From contig SCRB01000595.1 of assembly GCA_004299545.1 (NCBI GenBank), forward strand, positions 1-8,363: a DNA stretch of 8,363 nt, read 5' to 3'. Of this stretch, positions 6,048 to 8,363 are shown one piece after another (positions within the stretch are counted from its first letter, which is position 1; every line of letters begins with the position of its first letter). The notes beneath the pieces were generated by a model that was not told where the DNA came from, searched no databases, and saw nothing but the letters and a program-made list of their open reading frames with translations. A program made the translations under genes and the position numbers. This stretch comes from Rhizobiaceae bacterium. GTDB taxonomy: Bacteria; Pseudomonadota; Alphaproteobacteria; Rhizobiales; Rhizobiaceae.

Positions 6048-6956
6048 TCAGGCGGTGGTTCGACTCTGGCGGGTACTGCCGCTCGGCCATCGGTAGCGTC
6101 GCGCGGCTGCAACGGCCGCAGCGACCGGCGGACTATGCGGTCTGCCGGCGACTGTTGCAAGGCTGATCTGCCGGAACACTTCCGGGTCGACCAGCCGGCG
6201 TATTTCGAGGCCGGGCAAAAGCGGCAGGTATTCGGGCATCACCGCGCAACCGAGACCGGCCCGGACCAGCGACTGGATCCAGTCCTCGCGCTCGCCGACA
6301 TAGCGGATATTGACGCCATTGTAAGGCTTGGGAACACCAAGCCGCGCCAGGTTCGAGGGAAATTCGCAATGCAGACGCTTGACGTAGTCCTCGCCCTCGA
6401 GTTCGCGCAACGGCACCGCGTTCATCTGGTTGAAGCGGTGACCGGGGGCAAACGAGATGAAGAACGCCTCCCTGAACAGCGGCGTCGTACGGATTCGTTC
6501 ATCGAGCTCGGGCGAGCTGGTCAGCGCGATGTCGATCTCGCCGCCGAGCAGAGCGGCTTCCAGTTCTTCGCAATTGGCTTCCCATATATGCAATTCGAGT
6601 TCAGGTGCCTGATCCCGTAAGGTCGTGAGATAGCCGGTTAGCACGTCGGCGCCGATCGAGGCGAATATGCCGAACTTCAGCCGTGAGCCTGCGAGCCTGA
6701 CATAGTCCCTGGCCTCACGTTTGGCTGCATCTGCGGCACTGCTCATCACGGAAAAATGCGCGAGCATCAGCCGGCCGAGGTCGGTCAGGTGCGTCAGGTG
6801 CCGCTCGCGCCGGAAAAGCTGCCCGCCCAATTCCTCCTCCAACTGATGTATCCCGCGACTGAGCGATGGCACGCTGACGCCGCACTGCTCGGCGGCGCGC
6901 GTGAAATTCAGCGTCTCCCCTGCCTTGAGGAAATAGCGTATCTGGTGCATTTCCAT
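6048..6956 (-). CDS. LysR-type transcriptional regulator
   Basis: A 302-residue DNA-binding regulator of usual LysR length. The start is ATG at 6956 (MEMHQIRYFL), which aligns with the canonical LysR N-terminus; a G-rich stretch (GGGGGG) lies about 8 bases upstream as a weak ribosome-binding site. The frame is open to 7268, but the extra 104 residues are not LysR-like. The winged helix-turn-helix spans about residues 4-62: LNFTRAAEQCGVS, the recognition part VPSLSRGIHQLEEELGG, then LFRRERHLTHLTDLGRLM. The effector-binding domain runs from about residue 92 (RLKFGIFASIG) to the end, with LGGEIDIALTSSPE and VRAGLGCAVMPEYLPLLPG as its typical inner motifs. The RRERHLTHLT signature resembles a LysR subgroup I recall from rhizobia; the effector is unknown. 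It lies directly upstream of the adhesin on the same strand, so either readthrough or binding at 6004-6020 could link the two. Confidence 0.92.
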   Translation of the reverse strand: MEMHQIRYFLKAGETLNFTRAAEQCGVSVPSLSRGIHQLEEELGGQLFRRERHLTHLTDLGRLMLAHFSVMSSAADAAKREARDYVRLAGSRLKFGIFASIGADVLTGYLTTLRDQAPELELHIWEANCEELEAALLGGEIDIALTSSPELDERIRTTPLFREAFFISFAPGHRFNQMNAVPLRELEGEDYVKRLHCEFPSNLARLGVPKPYNGVNIRYVGEREDWIQSLVRAGLGCAVMPEYLPLLPGLEIRRLVDPEVFRQISLATVAGRPHSPPVAAAVAAARRYRWPSGSTRQSRTTA

Positions 6957-7410
6957 GACGAGCGCCCCCCAAGCGGCCCGAGGCGAGCCGGCCCGGAATG
7001 TTACCGCACCGACGAGAATGTCGCCAGCACGACCAGCGCCGACCTCATAATGGGGGCAGGCGGTACCGATGATTTTGCTTAAACCGACATGGCTCGACAA
7101 AACGTGGAAGGATGCCCGGTGATATTCCCGTAGCGGCGGAAAAGGCGTCGCACGGCTATACCCGTACCCAGATGCGCCATCCTGATGAGATCGACCTCCC
7201 GCGGCGCGGATGGGACTCCTGATAAGAAGAAAGTAGCAATCTGCTTTAAATCTGGACCGCGAGGCCATTGTCGTTTTGCAGTTAAATATTAGAATAGCTT
7301 TTCAATGATTTCAGCGCGTTAGCTGCGCACATAATTTGATGGGGTGGAGCGACCTCCGCTCGCGGTATGTCAGGATGGCAACTGTGACGAAGATCGAACG
7401 GAACCACTCC
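6957..7410. other. Gene-poor region between the LysR gene and the IS110-family transposase
   Basis: No gene is supported in these 454 bases. The part near 6957-7270 should hold the promoter of the minus-strand LysR gene, but I see no clear promoter hexamers or T-N11-A dyad. Bases 7215-7335 are AT-richer than the rest of the window, with the segment AGTTAAATATTAGAATAGC. From about 7337 (GGGGTGGAGCGACCTCCGCT) the sequence looks like the left non-coding end of the IS110-family element. In IS110-group elements that end encodes the bridge RNA, so a relic of it could lie at about 7337-7410. Confidence 0.4.
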
Positions 7411-8226
7411 ATGGACGAGATTTCTACAATCGGCCTCGACCTCGCCGAGAACATTTTGCAGGTTCACGGTGTTGATGCCGACGGCAAGATTATCATCCGC
7501 AAGCCGTTGCGCCGCAGTGAGGCGCTGAAGTTCTTCGCGGGCCTTCGTCCTTGCTTGATCGAAGTCGAGGCTTGTGCGATCGCACATCATTGGGGACGGG
7601 AACTGGGGAAGCTTGGCCATACGGTCAAGTTGATGCCACCAGCTTACGTGAAGGCTTACGTCAAACGAGGCAAGACTGATGCGGCGGACGCCGAAGCGAT
7701 CTGCGAAGCAGTAACGCGGCCAAGCATGCGCTTTGCCGCAATCAAGAGCATGGAACATGCAGGGCATGCTGATATTGCACAAATCTCGGAATCTCCTGGT
7801 TCGCCAACGCACAATGCTCATCAACGCCCTACGAGGGCACCTTGCGGAACTCGGCATCACCGCTGCGTAAGGATCTGCTGGTGTGAAAACAGCGATAGAA
7901 GCTTTTCATACGGCACAGGACGGCCTGCCGGCACTGGCACGCAAGGCGCTGCATGGCCTTATAGACCAGATGCGCGCCCTCGCCCGTGAAATCGAGAAGA
8001 TCGAAAAGACGATCTTGTCCTGGCACCGCCAGAGCGCGGCAAGCCGGCGTTTGGCGGACATCCCGGGCATCGGGCCGATCACGGCGAGCGCTATCACTGC
8101 CGCAGTACCCGATGCGACATTATTCTCCTCAGGCCGATCCGTTGCAGCATGACTTGGCCTCACACCGCGCTCGCATAGCTCCGGCGGCAAAAACAAACTC
8201 CTCGCATAACCAAACGGGGCGACAGC
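7411..8226 (+). pseudogene. IS110-family transposase (DEDD/Transposase_20), broken and interrupted
   Basis: This gene once encoded a DEDD-type recombinase of the IS110 family, which moves DNA with a bridge RNA. I took ATG 7411 (MDEISTIGLDLAENILQVHG), though an in-frame ATG at 7378 is possible. The RuvC-like N-terminal part is readable: IGLD, LIEVEACAIAHHWGREL and KRGKTDAADAEAICEA. A frameshift near 7755-7766 moves the frame, after which MLILHKSRNLLVRQRTMLIN and ALRGHLAELGITAA follow. TAA at 7868-7870 stands where the family has Gln. The Transposase_20 part (RRLADIPGIGPITASAITAA, LFSSGR) is then interrupted by TGA at 8150-8152 in place of Trp, before LGLTPRSHSSGGK. The last readable residues (ITKRGDS) stop at the CTAG where an IS630-like element is inserted. 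The gene is non-functional. Confidence 0.87.
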
Positions 8227-8228
8227 TA

Positions 8229-8363
8229 GAGTACGTCCGGGTATCGATGAATCGATTGTGATGTGACGCGGTATCCGGCTTCTGATTCAACATCCGCCTT
8301 GACGGAGGTTGATGATGGCGAGAGCGCTCGGCGAGGATCTGCGGTTGCGTGTTTTGAAGGCTG
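8229..8363 (+). mobile_element. Second IS630-like element, left (5') end; continues outside the window
   Basis: The element starts after CTAG (8226-8229), where the IS110 reading frame is lost in the middle of a conserved motif. Its first bases, GAGTACGTCCGGGTATCGATG, partly match the inverted end of the left IS630 copy (GAGTCCGT...). The TA at 8227-8228 would be the target. About 85 bases of leader precede its transposase gene. It lies in the same orientation as the copy at 1-352. Confidence 0.65.
8315..8363 (+). CDS. IS630-family transposase, N-terminal start (3' end outside the window)
   Basis: Only 16 codons are visible: MARALGEDLRLRVLKA. This matches the usual opening of IS630-family transposases (MARALS.DLR.RV), which leads into an N-terminal helix-turn-helix. 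GGAGG at 8304-8308 lies 6 bases before ATG 8315, which favours this start over ATG 8312. The gene is too short here for a subgroup call, and whether it is intact cannot be judged. Confidence 0.7.
   Translation, partial: MARALGEDLRLRVLKA

Noticed and set aside
6957..7268. N-terminal extension of the LysR protein to an ATG at 7268
   Set aside because: The extra 104 residues are not LysR-like, and the protein starting at 6956 begins with the canonical helix-turn-helix and has normal length.
7883..8152. A separate 89-residue gene after the IS110 N-terminal part
   Set aside because: Its sequence is the Transposase_20 C-terminal domain, and the same frame reads upstream through the TAA at 7868, so it is a fragment of the broken transposase.

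Overview
This window looks like GC-rich alphaproteobacterial DNA, most likely from a rhizobial-type (Hyphomicrobiales) genome. The basis is codon use, the kinds of IS element present, and a palindrome at 1827-1875 built on AAGCATGATCCG, a motif I remember as widely dispersed in rhizobial genomes. The genus cannot be fixed from the sequence alone.

Layout, left to right. Bases 1-352 are the 3' part of an IS630-family element whose DDE transposase ends at 339. It sits at a TA (353-354) inside the transposase of an IS3-family element. That IS3 remnant (355 to about 1104) is dead: it has two frameshifts, a TGA stop and an internal deletion that removes the catalytic Glu. About 280 bp of unassigned sequence follows. 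The core (1383-6956) is three genes, all on the minus strand and read right to left: a LysR-type regulator (6956-6048), a 1346-residue YadA-like trimeric autotransporter adhesin (5925-1885), and a small secreted protein of unknown function with two cysteines (1805-1383). After a 450-bp gene-poor stretch comes a decayed IS110-family transposase (7411 to about 8226). It is cut at a CTAG by the left end of a second IS630-like element, whose transposase starts at 8315 and leaves the window.

The three core genes can be read as one surface-adhesion module. The LysR protein could act at a perfect dyad containing T-N11-A (6004-6020), which lies between its own stop codon and the adhesin start. The adhesin would form a trimeric outer-membrane fibre with a very long repetitive head, a neck and coiled-coil stalk region, a second short head, and a four-strand-per-subunit membrane anchor. 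The small secreted protein lies 79 bp downstream and may be a periplasmic or surface partner. These functional links are inferred from position only.

The most notable points are: nested, partly identical in-frame DNA repeats in the adhesin that could change fibre length by recombination; the uncharacterised small secreted protein next to the adhesin; the candidate operator; and the bracketing of the whole segment by two same-orientation IS630-like elements, each inserted in an already dying IS.
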